DNA from: Candidatus Altimarinota bacterium
GTDB lineage: Bacteria; Patescibacteriota; Gracilibacteria; BD1-5; UBA6164
Assembly: GCA_022448215.1 (NCBI GenBank)
Contig: JAKVBB010000004.1
Coordinates: forward strand, 1 to 44,016
Length of the DNA stretch: 44,016 bases
Direction of reading: 5' to 3'
Part shown: piece by piece, positions 18,079-28,532 of the stretch
How positions within the stretch are numbered: position 1 is the stretch's first letter
Layout of the letters: every line of letters begins with the position of its first letter
The notes under the pieces: model-generated
Seen by the model: the letters and a program-made list of their open reading frames with translations, nothing else
What the model was told of the DNA's origin: nothing
Database searches by the model: none
Translations under genes and position numbers: made by a program

Positions 18079-18655
18079 TTTGAGCAATGTTTTTGATTTT
18101 TTTGAGCATTTGTTCTCGTTTATTTGTATCATCTCTTGATTTCCCCATAGTATCAAATATCTGAAAGTCAGTGATTTTGATACCACAAAATCCAAGAATA
18201 TACATACTGAGATACCCTTTAAGTCGCATCGCAAATGGAAACAGTTTATAAATAAACCCTGGAGCATCGCAGGTAGCAAAGACTTTAGCAGTTTTGCCTG
18301 TCAGAAGCTTATCTACCTTACCACCCGAGTGAAATTTGAATGCAAAACCAGAAGAGAAATTGACATCAAAGAAGTTTTTCATAATAGCTGGCATACTTCC
18401 CCACCAAATTGGAAATACAAATATATATTCATCTGCTTCACTCATTTTGCTTTGAATTCGATCTCTCACTTTGTTCTCTGCTCATAGATCAGACATCTCT
18501 TCAAATGCGAGGAAATCTTGAGCATATTTTTTGTGATAGAGATTCATAATCTCTACTTCATTTTTATTTGCTTCACTGGCTTTTTTAAAAGTTTTTGCGA
18601 TTTTATGTGTAAACCCTTTTGAACTCGGGTGTGCCGTGATAATAAGTTGTTTCAT
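18074..18655 (-). CDS. NAD(P)H:quinone reductase-like flavodoxin-fold protein
   Basis: The protein has 193 residues, from ATG 18655 to TAA 18074-18076. It begins MKQLIITAHPSSKGFTHKI, the FMN/FAD phosphate loop of the flavodoxin_2 family (MdaB/KefF/NQO1). The conserved FPIWWGSMPAIMKNFFD follows near residue 80, then a Gly-rich loop GGKVDKLLTGKTAKVF and GFCGIKITDF. Such enzymes reduce quinones or other electrophiles with NAD(P)H in two-electron steps, protecting against oxidative stress. It ends in its own terminator and is transcribed toward the diguanylate cyclase gene, 62 nt away. Confidence 0.85.
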
Positions 18656-18724
18656 ATAAAAATAATATAGATAATAATGCGATAAGTATAGTGTGTTTTA
18701 TTGTTGATGCAAATATATCAACAA

Positions 18725-19165
18725 CTATTTCTTCATTTTTTTATAAGCTATGTATGCCACTCATACACTCAGGAGCGTAAAACCAAATTTTTTGTAGAGA
18801 TGTACCGAGGCCTTTCTGCGTTCACGCGTCACGAGTACAGCATAATCACTCCCCTTTTTATTTCAAATATAATCGAGTAGCTTTCAAAAAAAGTGCTTCC
18901 CCACTCATTTTCAACGTAGCCCTTTATCTACGATAAAATCATCAATATAAGAGACTTTTGTCCCAAGTATAGAGTCTGTCGTGACGGAAGCCAGGGCTTT
19001 TTTCTTGGTTTGCTGGTTCTTAGAAAATACAAAAAACTTTTTTTTGAATCCAAACATAACAAAAATAACTCCCACCACCCACTTATATATCTTTGGGGAT
19101 TTCATTTTTTCAAGCAGTCGCTTCTCTCATCTGACGAGAGTATCTTTTGAGGTGATTTGTTTCAT
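18725..19165 (-). CDS. GNAT-family N-acetyltransferase
   Basis: The protein has 146 residues, from ATG 19165 to TAG 18725-18727. Motif A reads DDFIVDKGLRGKGVGKHFFG, with the acetyl-CoA pyrophosphate loop (R-G-K-G-V-G) using UGA for both of its glycines. Motif B follows with ASVHLYKKFGFTLL. The N-terminal 60 residues are Lys-rich, with a hydrophobic strand pair (KWVVGVIFVMFGFKKKFFV). The substrate is unknown; small GNATs acetylate protein N-termini, antibiotics or small amines. Confidence 0.8.
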
Positions 19166-19241
19166 GAATATATGGAAAAATATTTAGATGAATACTATTG
19201 CAATTCAGTCCAAAGTAAATAGTATTTTTTTTGACATTTTG

Positions 19242-19279
19242 CTTCCTTTTTAAAAAGGAAGCTGGCACGCGTATGCGTG
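19242..19279. repeat. hairpin pair in the GNAT-mutY divergent gap
   Basis: CTTCCTTTTTAAAAAGGAAG (19242-19261) is one hairpin and CACGCGTATGCGTG (19266-19279) is a second palindrome. They lie directly upstream of the GTG start of mutY. The first resembles the hairpins of the 120-bp repeats. Confidence 0.55.
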
Positions 19280-19309
19280 ACTGATGGATTTATCTTATAA
19301 TTCAAACTC

Positions 19310-20335
19310 GTGCAAAATTTTCCCTTTGAAATCATTCTCGATTGGTACCAACACCATGGTCGTCATACCCTCCCTTGGAGACAACTTCAAACTCCCTATC
19401 ATGTATGGATCAGTGAAATATTCTTACAGCAAACTCAAGTTGAGAGAGTCAAAGATTATTTCAATCAGGTCGTCGAAGCATTCCCAACAGTGCAGGACTT
19501 TGCAAAGCTCAGCTATGATGAGTTTTTTCCTTATTACCAGTGACTCGGCTACTATTCACGAGCCAGAAACATGCTCAAAACAGCAGGAATTATTGTAGAG
19601 CAGTATGATGGAGTATTTCCAGATACCTATCATGAACTCGTCTCACTCCCATGAGTTTGACCCTACACAGCTCAGGCTATTTTATCGTTTGGTCATAACC
19701 AAAATATACTGGCTTTTGATACCAATATTGAGAAAATATTTTCCAGATATTATTTTGGAAACAAATTTCAAAAGCTCAGTAAAACAGAGAAACAAGAGTT
19801 GCAAGAAATGTTTGAAGAGTTCTGTTCTACTCCCCCTCCTGCTAGGGAGGGGGTTGGGGGGAGGGGCTGAAGAGAGATAAATGCTGCCATGATGGATTTC
19901 TCCAGTATCATTGACCTGAACCAAGTAGGGCTTATAGATTTTGAAAATTATCCTCTGAGAAGTTCAAAGTTTTTTGAAACAAAAGGAAGTCTTGAAATAG
20001 CTCCTGCAAAAAAAACTTCTATGAAGTCTATAAAAAAAGACGATGCAAAGATCATCGTTATACTCCATGAAAACCATGAAACATATTTTTCCGCTCACCC
20101 TGACGAATTCAGGGCCTTTCATCTGGAGCCTCATTCATGAGATCACCGGCACTATATCCAAGATATATTTAGGCAGCAATATAGTCTCGAGCTCTCAGTA
20201 CGTCCAGTATACAAAAAACTCACTTGACCTGAATGAAACTATTTCTTCTATCATGCTCAGATTCAATCCTGAGAACATGAGTTTGGGGAGTTTGGTAAAA
20301 GTGAAAAACTAGAGTGGGAAAAACGATTTAATTAA
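19310..20335 (+). CDS. mutY: A/G-specific adenine glycosylase MutY, lacking the FeS cluster
   Basis: The protein has 341 residues; the start is GTG 19310, because TAA lies just upstream and no ATG fits, and the stop is TAA 20333-20335. HGRHTLPWR opens the domain. The catalytic Glu is in WISEIFLQQTQVERV (about residue 36), the helix-hairpin-helix is LPGVGPYTAQAI (both central Gly from UGA), and the catalytic Asp is in LAFDTNIEKIF. MutY removes adenine opposite 8-oxoG. The INAAMMDFSS helix is present, but the four cysteines that normally follow it are absent, so this is a cluster-free MutY. About 15 residues (near 174-189, TPPPAREGVGGRG) come from an interspersed repeat inserted in frame. A C-terminal MutT-like domain (HPDEFRAFHLEPHS) may recognise 8-oxoG. 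Confidence 0.88.
19828..19873. repeat. C/G-rich repeat inserted in frame inside mutY
   Basis: CCCCCTCCTGCTAGGGAGGG forms a hairpin, followed by GTTGGGGGGAGGGG. The type is the same as at 14565-14602 and 12767-12820, which are intergenic. Here it adds codons for TPPPAREGVGGRG without a stop under code 25; the UGA just after it (19871-19873) would end the protein under the standard code. Confidence 0.75.
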
Positions 20336-20348
20336 CATATAAAAATAT

Positions 20349-21200
20349 ATGAAAGAAATTATATTCTATGGAAGCTATCTGGTCTTCCCTTTTCTTGCGT
20401 ACATCATTTGGAGCAAAAGACTCTCCATTACTATAAGAGTAATCCTCATCATACTCAGTATTATTTTTGTTTGGTCACGATTTATTGAACCCTATACTAT
20501 ACGTATACAACACACCGAAATAGAATTGTGATTTCAAGCCAAGATAGCACTGGTCGCTGATTTGCATATCGGAAAATACAAGAAAAAATCCTATGTTGAA
20601 AAACTCGTACATACACTCAATACGCTCGAGGTCGATATGGTACTCATCGCGTGAGATTTCACCTATTATCCTAAAAAATGAAGTCTCAAAGAAATTTTTT
20701 CACCGTTCAAGGATCTCAAGCATACAACATATTGGGTACTGGGAAATCATGATGTAGAACAACCATGACCACCACTTCGAGATGAGCTCATCAAAGCTTT
20801 GGACTACGAGCATCTGCATTATCTCAACAATGATGTAAAAAAGATATCAGGTATAACGCTCATATGACTTGGAAGTCACTGGAACAGAGAAGATGATACC
20901 TCTCTACTCGATACATATACTCAACAAGATAACATTATAGTGCTCACACACAATCCTGATACGGTATCAAAATATACAAACTATCATGCTGATATTACAC
21001 TTGTCTGACATACTCATGGATGACAAATACGTATCCCTTGGTTATATAAGTATGCTATACCTACCAGATGAGATTTTGACAGATGACTGAGTACAGAAAA
21101 ATATTGACTCCTCTATATTACCGCATGAGTATGAGAAACAGGGCTGCCGATGAGATTTCTCAATCCTCCTACTATTGATATACTTAATATAAAAAAATAA
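20349..21200 (+). CDS. membrane-anchored calcineurin-like metallophosphoesterase
   Basis: The protein has 283 residues, from ATG 20349 to TAA 21198-21200, and starts 13 nt after mutY, so it is probably co-transcribed. Two N-terminal hydrophobic helices (about residues 3-20 and 27-45) anchor it, with the catalytic domain behind them. Metal-binding motifs in order are VADLHIGKY, IAGDFTYYP, LGNHDVEQPG, LTHNPDT and VGHTHGGQIRIPW. The tail YITAGVGETGLPMRFLNPP is typical of the YkuE-like group (COG1408). It hydrolyses a phosphomonoester or diester, perhaps of a lipid pyrophosphate such as UDP-diacylglucosamine. Many motif glycines are UGA. Confidence 0.88.
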
Positions 21201-21201
21201 A

Positions 21202-21486
21202 TTACATCCGCTCTACAAAACGTTTTACATGTTCATAGATATCATCTCTTTTTCCAATAAGCACAACATATATAGTGGTATCGTCATATCTATAAATAAC
21301 TCGATATTTTCAAACACGAATACGACGCAAAGGATAAAATCATACGAGTCCAATACTTTCTTGCCCCTCAGCATCGTCTTGAAGTTGCATCAGATGCTCA
21401 GCAATATTTTGTGCTAATTTTTTATCACTTTTTTGAAGTTTCTGGAGAAATTTCAGAGCCTTTCTACTCATATCTATCTCTCTCAT
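21202..21486 (-). CDS. RelE/ParE-family toxin
   Basis: The protein has 94 residues, from ATG 21486 to TAA 21202-21204. It begins with a helical hairpin (SRKALKFLQKLQKSDKKLA) and ends with the beta-sheet LRRIRVGKYRVIYRYDD and IYVVLIGKRDDIYE, the RelE-type core (normally G-x-R-V-x-Y). RelE toxins cleave mRNA in the ribosomal A site; ParE types poison gyrase. The Arg pair (RRIR) and the VIYRY strand favour RelE. It begins 1 nt after the antitoxin stop codon, in one operon. A toxin that cuts at codons would act here in a UGA-as-Gly cell. Confidence 0.85.
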
Positions 21487-21487
21487 A

Positions 21488-21733
21488 TTATGCAGATATC
21501 AAGTTATCTAAAAGTTCTTTGGATGATTTTTTTCATACATAATTTTCTTTTTTATCTTCTGCTCTTGCTAATGTACCCCAGATCATATCTTCGAGGGCTT
21601 CGTCAGATTGTATCTTTTGTACAATGGCATCTAGAATATAAGCTTTCATAGAGATATCATAACTCGCTGAAAGCATTTTAAGGGTTTGAGAAAGTTCTTT
21701 TGGAATATCCAAAGTAAGTCGTGCGTTAGCCAT
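21488..21733 (-). CDS. ribbon-helix-helix antitoxin
   Basis: The protein has 81 residues, from ATG 21733 to TAA 21488-21490. ARLTLDIPKELSQTLKMLSA is a short strand followed by a helix, then DISMKAYILDAIVQKIQ, the usual MetJ/Arc/CopG DNA-binding layout. The C-terminal half (RAEDKKENYVGKKSSKELLD), with one UGA glycine, would wrap the toxin. It precedes the RelE-like toxin with a 1-nt gap and very likely represses the shared promoter. Confidence 0.8.
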
Positions 21734-21805
21734 ATCATAAATACATAAAATATAATGATTTCATTATATCTGTATTTCTGTATAAAAGCAAGTAGAATTA
21801 ACAAA

Positions 21806-21831
21806 AACTCTCAAGGATTACCTTGAGAGTT
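21806..21831. terminator. bidirectional terminator
   Basis: An 11-bp perfect stem (AACTCTCAAGG with CCTTGAGAGTT) has an ATTA loop, with T6 on + and T-rich on -. It lies between the CobW gene stop and the antitoxin start region. Confidence 0.8.
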
Positions 21832-21842
21832 TTTTATTATAA

Positions 21843-23057
21843 CTATTCCCCATCCACCTGCCATACTGGAAGTGGATCTTCAAAGTTTTTCCAAGTTTCT
21901 GGATCTTGCATCTCTTCGTCAGTGAGTAAAGCACTATCAAGCATCGCAGTAATAGAGGCTTCATCCATGTCTACTCAGATAATCACAAGTTCATTACGAC
22001 GGTCTCCAAATGGAGCATCTCCAAACTCTTTTTCATATTCCCTGTTTTGTTCTGGAGAATAGAGTATTCGTTCTTCTCTGGAAAAACTTCCCATCCATCG
22101 TCCCATTGGATCTATTTTGATACTCCCTCCTGCGAGACTCCAGTTTCCTGCATAGTCATTTCGTGAAGCAAGCCAAAAGATTCATTTTGACCGAACGACT
22201 CCTGACCAGTTTTCACTGGCTATTTCTGCAAATCTTTTTGGATGAAATGGGATCTGTTTTTTATACACAAAAGATGTAATACCATATTCATCGATTTCTG
22301 AAGTATGAGTATGGTGTCATCCTCATTCGAGTTCCTTGATCCAAAGTGGACTCATGCTCGCTTTGTCAAAATCAAAAAGTCCGGTATCCACTATCTCATT
22401 TATATCTACCTTTGACTGTGTGGTTTCGATAATTTTGGCATCCGCTTGGAGTGATTTGATCACTCATTTTATATATCTGAGGTCTGCATCAGATACCATA
22501 TCTACTTTATTGAGAATGAGAATATCACAGAATTCAATCTGTTCTACTATGAGATTGACCAGTGGACGATCGTCATCTTCTCCCAGTCCCATATTGATCT
22601 CAGCAAGCGTTTTATCGCTTCCAAATTGATTCATAAAATCATAGGCATCTACCACCGTAACCATGGTATCCAGATAGGCAAACTGTGAGAGGTCAATTCC
22701 AGTTTCTTCATCCACAAAACTAAATGTCTGAGCAACAGGAACAGGTTCAGATATACCAGTACTTTCAATCACAATGGCATCATATTTTCACTCTTTTGCG
22801 AGTTTTTCTACCTCAATGAGCAGATCTTCTCGAAGAGTACAACAGATACAACCATTAGACATCTCTACGAGTTTTTCTTCGGTTTGGGAAAGTATGTTTC
22901 CATTTTGCACAAGATCTGCATCTACATTAATCTCTCACATATCATTCACAATCACAGCAACTTTTTTGTCTCATCGTTGCCCCAGAATATTATTGAGAAG
23001 GGTGGTTTTACCAGCTCAAAGGAATCATGACAGGACGGTTACAGGAATTTTTTTCAT
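21843..23057 (-). CDS. CobW/ZNG1-type G3E GTPase (metal chaperone)
   Basis: The protein has 404 residues, from ATG 23057 to TAG 21843-21845. Walker A is [16 protein letters not shown], with its first two Gly encoded by UGA. The metal-binding CxCC is in [15 protein letters not shown] (near residue 70). Then come IESTGISEP (switch), [18 protein letters not shown] (NKxD base recognition) and a C-terminal CobW_C domain ([31 protein letters not shown]). A His-rich linker (GGHHTHTSE) lies between the domains. G3E proteins of this type load zinc or cobalt into client enzymes, often under zinc shortage. The upstream 23058-23130 contains AT-rich dyads, but I cannot call a Zur box. Confidence 0.93.
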
Positions 23058-23207
23058 TACATTACAGTATTATTACATAATCATTATTGATACTCTGTCT
23101 CAATAATATGTAAATATAGTATATATTTTTGCAGTGAGTCAAGTATTTTTATCTATAAAAAAATCCCCCAAGCATACAGTTGAGAGATATTTTTTATAGA
23201 TATTATA

Positions 23208-25613
23208 CTAACGTGATTCAAATCCTTTTGGAGGATTGATTTGATTCTCTGGATCATAGATAACGAGCGTTGAAGTATTTTCATATTCATCGCTGTCTTG
23301 TATTCCATTTGCATTTTTATCCCAACCAGCATTTCAGATTCTGAGGAAATTCAAATCATAACTTCTGGCACTGTCATAGTCACTGGTCAAACCACCTCCT
23401 GGAAGAATATAATTATTCCCATCTCCAAGAGCTCCACCAATCGTATTTCGAGTAAAAATATTTCCAGTGATTCGTAGTTGTGTTTCACTACTTCCATCAG
23501 AAAGAAGAGCTCCATCAGCATATATCATGGCCTGAACATCGGTAACATGATTCTCAATCTCAATGTTTCCCGCAAGTACAATAATACCAACTCGGGAAGA
23601 TATATTGTTATCTATAGTCAGATTACCAGAAACAATCAAGGTTTCATAGTCAATTGGAGCAGAACTGATATCATAGTCCCCTTCTACATATTTCACTCCA
23701 CCCAGAATCTGTCCACTTGTCATACCTTGAGTGAGTTCATAAGCATTTTGCTCGATATCCTGTCTGAGTTCGAGTTTGGTAATATCTGAAAAATTCTCTT
23801 CTTGACCGGTCACGGTTTGTTTTCCTTGTCCTTGAAGATTCCCAAGGATATGCAATCCATAGAAAACTCCTCCGTTATAACTGATCGGATCAGTGTCAAA
23901 AGCTGAATCCGTTTGAGTGAGTACATAGCGTACGGTTGATCCTCAAAGGTTATATGAAATATGTGGTACCGTCTGAATTCAAAGATCATCTATATCCATC
24001 ACATTCTCACCATCATGATTGAGGACAAAATCAAGGCTTGGATTTGTGCTGAGTCATGATTCATTTTGTTTTGCTTCAATCACAAATCCATTTCCCGTAG
24101 CATCAAAAGAATCAATATAGTTCCCGATACTGTATGCTCCACACAGAGCACAACTATTTTGAGTCACACTCAGATTGGATTGTTGTGTTTTAGAAAGCTT
24201 AAGTGCATCATCATTAATTCACAATGATCCTATAAAAGGTTTTCTAAAACTATTGCTTCCATACGAGTTGACATAAAAGTCATGTGAAACAGTATTATTG
24301 TTATAATCATCTCCCCATCCATTCAAAGCCACACGAAATGATTCAGAAAAAACTCCTGGAGAAAGAGATCTCACATTTACATCAAACTGACCATTATTAT
24401 TCGTTGTGAGTGAAGATATCTCTATCACAGCATCTCAACCGGTTGTATCTACCATGTTTGTTACCAGAGTTTGAAAACCAGATTCGTTTCCATCTTGGTT
24501 CACACTTGTGATGGTTTTATTGTAAATTGGGTTTCCATAGGCTCATTGAAGCGTCACACGATACACATAGGCATCACTGTTGTTGGCATAGAGAGCTCCT
24601 GATGTTGGAGAAATCAGTTCAACCGTTCGAGAGATACTCTCATCATTTGGATAAATCGTAAGTGGATATGACTCCGTAATAGTATTTCCAGCATCATCAG
24701 TTACTTCTAGATCAACTCGGTATTGCCCAGCTGAATATACGTTGCTACAGTCGATGGTATCATGTTGTATATCATCAGCATTGAGTGATCCGTTTGGATT
24801 ATATGAAGGATAGGTTTGTGATCGTTGACATACTTGAGTATTTCGAGCATTTCCCGCATGATCAGCTAAATAGTTTAATGAAAAGTCATAGCTCTTAATA
24901 CCCGAAACTCCATAATTGGTCGTCACTCGATCAATAATTGAGAAACTAAACTGTGTTCTTCCAGCTTCAAACTCTGATTGACTGGAAAGATCAGTTCCTC
25001 AAAATGTCATAGCTGTTACAGCTGGAAGTCTCTGATCAATCAGTACACTTCGTCCATTTGAAAGAGTTGAAGAACAGGTGTTATTATTTCCAGCTCGATC
25101 AGTAAGGGTCGTATTTGGAGTGGCTGCATCTCCATGTGACATAACGAGTCCAGAAATACTTGAATTTTGACACCCTGAAAGCGTATCAATACAAGAGAGT
25201 GATGCTGTTACATCTTGATTGGTCCAATTGACTGGATCAAATGCTACTCCTCGAGCATAGAGAGTGACAGAACCACATACGGGTAGAGTGGTATCATATC
25301 TATATACTTTTGAGTTTCTTCGAGTAGAGAGAACATTTTGATTTGGAACTCCGTTATTGTTGTATCTCCAGAGTGAATGGTTTCTATTAAAAATTCGTCC
25401 ATCAACAGTATAGTTATTAAATTGATCACGAGTAATTCGACTATTTGCAAATGGATTAATATAGGCTGGTTGTTGAATGTAGAGTGTATGTACTCCATTT
25501 ACCTTATTAAACTGCCGCGAGTTATTGATCTGTGTCCACGATCCCCATCCAGCAAAAGCTGATTCCAGAGTCAGAGTAAAAAATACCAGTACTATAAGAA
25601 AAATATGTTTCAT
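23208..25613 (-). CDS. large secreted surface protein
   Basis: The protein has 801 residues, from ATG 25613 to TAG 23208-23210; an ATG 12 nt upstream (25625) is in frame, but the 25613 start gives a clean signal peptide (MKHIFLIVLVFFTLT, cleavage near ESAFA). The mature part is Asn/Ser/Thr-rich and beta-strand-like, with repeated Ig-like or cadherin-like segments (VDLEVTDDAGNTITESYPL, SGLVMSHGDAATPN, TLTDRAGNN). The C-terminal half includes a polymer-like beta region (NLTIDNNISSRVG, AGNIEIENHV) and ends with DKNANGIQDSDEY, a Ca-binding-like loop. No anchor helix is seen. The role is probably adhesion or S-layer-associated contact with a host cell, by inference from CPR biology. Confidence 0.7.
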
Positions 25614-25696
25614 AATAAGAGCCATGAAAAAATATTATACATATATGATACTATACTTTATATAAAAAAGCAAAAAAGCCTTATATATAGGAAAGT

Positions 25697-25952
25697 TTAG
25701 AAGACTAAACTTGAGTATAATATTTGTTTTTCATTAATAGATCATATATTTGAAACTTTATCTTGATATATTATAAAACCTATGTTGAGTAAGCTATTAA
25801 GTAATATGTCTTCTAATTCACCTATACTTTGAATAAATGATTCTTTTGTTAAATAATCATACAATCATATTAAATTTTTAAAATTAAATGACTAATAATA
25901 TATTTCAATTATCTAGTTGTACTAATTTTAAAAAGTAGTTTAATCAAGGCCT
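25697..25952 (-). pseudogene. frameshifted small gene after ycaO, leader-binding (RRE/PqqD)-like
   Basis: Directly after the YcaO stop, in the same frame, comes LNYFLKLVQLDNGNILLVI, then TAA at 25884-25886. The adjacent frame continues it as NFKNLIGLYDYLTKES and FIQSIGELEDILLNSLLNIG, then FIIYQD, ending at TAA 25697-25699. Joined, the two give about 80 residues with a beta-hairpin then helices, the layout of PqqD-type RiPP recognition elements. The break lies in the A/T run near 25870-25890, and no ATG is present. It could be decay, a sequencing error in an A/T tract, or programmed frameshifting. The family assignment is tentative. Confidence 0.35.
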
Positions 25953-27425
25953 TTAAAAAAAAGGGTAATGATTTAAATATTTATTATCAATATCTGATTT
26001 TAATTCTTTGACATATATTTTTACAGAAAAAAGTCATTTCTGCTGAATAAATTTTGGAGTAGTATCTACTAAATATATGTTATAAGGGAATTTAGAAATA
26101 ATGTTATCATAATTTGATTTTGTAATATTTTTATTAAAACTTTCCTTTCATATTGATATTCTAAGAAATTCTAATAATTTATGATGGAAATTATTATGTT
26201 CATAGTAATAAGTAAATTTATTTCTTAATTTTTTATTATATCTACTATTATAATTTATATAAGAATCAATATTATTACATTTTTGAATAAATTCTTTATG
26301 AGCAGATTGTATTGAATCTAATTTATTAAATCAATGCCCAGATCAACTAATAAAATATGGTATATTTTTATTTTTTTCATTAAATCAACATATTAAAGTT
26401 GTATATCATATAACACTCGGCACATCTAAAATGAATATTCTATATTCAGCTTGAATTATTTTAGGGAAACTTAATTTTATTTCTGATAAATTGTAATGTA
26501 AACATTTCATTCTTTTTATCCATAAATTGATTAAACTATTGGTTTCAATTATCTCACTTAATCCATTCAATATAGCTTGTTTATAGTTTGTATGAACAGC
26601 TCCTCAAACTGTAGAGAAACGTTTAGAATTTCATAATCAAAACTTATCAATCTTTATATTATTTATAGTATTTTTCTTTATATTAATTGTATAAATCTCA
26701 TGAATTGCTTTTGATTTTTTTGTTATATGTTTCTTATATCAAAAAGATAATGTACAAAATCTTTCTATTCATTCCATAATTGCAAGAAATTTGGATTTAT
26801 CAACATCTGAAAAAAAATTTCAATAGCAATCTAAATACAATGTATTTGATCACTGAAAAAATAATGGATTAACAGTTTTTGTTCAAAATCAATATCTTAA
26901 ACTGTAAATTGACTGATTGATTCAAGTGTATGAAAAAATATCACAATCATTTAATATTTTATTACAAAAATCTTTATCTATAACATTTGATATATCTCTA
27001 TGTTTATCTAAATTTTTAAAATGAACATCTAAAATATTATCATAAAAATCAACATTAAAAAATGGTTCAGAATGTTTTTTACAATATGGATGTCTAGAGT
27101 AAGTTTTAACAATCTTTTTGATTGATTTTTTTTGTATATTATAAAAATAGATATAATTATCAGAAAATGAAAAATGATCAAAATGTTTTATATAGTTTTT
27201 AATTTTAATTTTTGAAACAATATTTTCAATTTCAAATTTTTCGTCTTCATTTTTTATTAAAAAATACAAAAAACAATTTAAACAAAAATTTTTGCTATTA
27301 ACATTATTTGGGACTATTAATATATTATTAGCTATTTCAAATAGATGTATTCATTTATGAGTGGCACCTAAATCAAATCATCATTTATGTATGAAATATG
27401 AATTATTTAATGTCTTCAAGTACAT
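25953..27425 (-). CDS. YcaO-domain cyclodehydratase (azoline-forming, SagD-like)
   Basis: The protein has 490 residues, from ATG 27425 to TAA 25953-25955, with about 20 UGA glycines. The N-terminal third resembles the SagD docking part, with a CxxC and a second His/Cys set (NFCLNCFLYF, SRHPYCKKHSE). The YcaO core follows: GSNTLYLDCYGNFFSD, FLAIMEGIERFCTLS (ATP-site ExxER), FSTVGGAVHTNYKQAILNGL, SEIIETN, SAHKEFIQKCN and a final strand GLFSVKIYVKEL. YcaO enzymes use ATP to close Cys/Ser/Thr side chains onto the backbone, forming (ox/thi)azolines. The end LNHYPFF stands where active versions carry a Pro-rich tail. ATG 27425 overlaps SagB2 by 23 nt; ATG 27512 is an in-frame alternative. Confidence 0.8.
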
Positions 27426-28530
27426 TTCATCAATTACTAAACATATAGGATCATTTTTCTTTATTATATTTTCCAAATGAAAGGAAATAAACCACAGATT
27501 CATTGATTCCATCCAATCATATTAATTTTTCTATTTTACTATCTTTTATAGCAGGTGACATAAAAGACCCTATTCATAGGACTTGAGAGATGGTGATAAT
27601 CTGCTGAGCTACTTTTCATACCTGCATAAGTAAAAGTGTATATTTTTTAGAATAACGATATCTCCACATATATCTATAAAAATCTACTCCGATATATATG
27701 GAAAATTTTGATCTTTCAATAACTTTTTGTCACATTTGAATATCAGTAACTTCGTTACTATAATTTCATTTCTTAATCAAACAGAATTCATTGTTTTCCA
27801 AATTATAATGATATATTCATGGTTCAATTCACTCAACATTATAAATCATAATATAAAACTCAAATGCTATATATTCACTTTGTTTCAATTGACTCAAATC
27901 ACTCATGTAATTAGAGATATTTTCTCTGACTTCCTTTACTCATCTTAATCAAATATAAAAAATTGTGCTTAGTTCATCAAAAGTGACTTTTTCATTATTA
28001 AAGTTCCTCACACTTTTTCTTGCATATAGTAAATCTAGAAACGAACCATCTGGTAAATCTAATACTTTTCAAAGTTTAATATTTTTTATTGATTTTATTT
28101 TTTTATAGAGTTCAGGCAATCATGTATCAGCAATATAATTTTTATGTGTCTTAATTCTAATATCATTCCAATTACTATGATTTGGTTCAATGTAATTTGG
28201 TTTTTTAGAACCATAATAATAATATAATGCATGCATCCATTTATAGAATACCCAGACTCGTATTTCTTCAGATATTTTGTTATATTCATCTTTATCTATA
28301 AGTATTTCATAACCAACCAGTCAATTCAAATCTTCTATAGTTAAATCAATATCTAATTCTTTATTTAATGTATCCAAATATCATCAATTAATAAAATTAT
28401 ATATAATATTAACTAATAGATTATAGTTTCATTTATATACAATAGTTTTATCTACATTTAGCGACCTTATTAAAACTCATTTTTCAGAATAAAAATTAAT
28501 ATCTATTAATGGGTTTAAATAATAGTTCAT
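27403..28530 (-). CDS. SagB-type flavin dehydrogenase 2
   Basis: The protein has 375 residues, from ATG 28530 to TAA 27403-27405. The C-terminal nitroreductase-fold domain starts with LLYARKSVRNFNNEKVTF, where the FMN-phosphate-binding Arg pair is expected. It continues through IEPGIYHYNLENNEF, KFSIYIGVDFYRYMWRYRY, QVGKVAQQIITISQVLGIG, and IGLDGINESVVYFLSFG. SagB/McbC enzymes oxidise azolines to azoles with FMN. The first ~110 residues (NPLIDINFYSEKGVLIRS...) look like a small winged-helix or leader-binding module. It starts 2 nt after SagB1 ends and overlaps ycaO by 23 nt, so the three are translationally coupled. It differs clearly from SagB1 and is not a recent duplicate. Confidence 0.82.
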
Positions 28531-28532
28531 GA

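Noticed and set aside
23058-23130. A possible Zur box upstream of cobW
   Set aside because: AT-rich dyads exist, but no arm pair is longer than background for such a composition.
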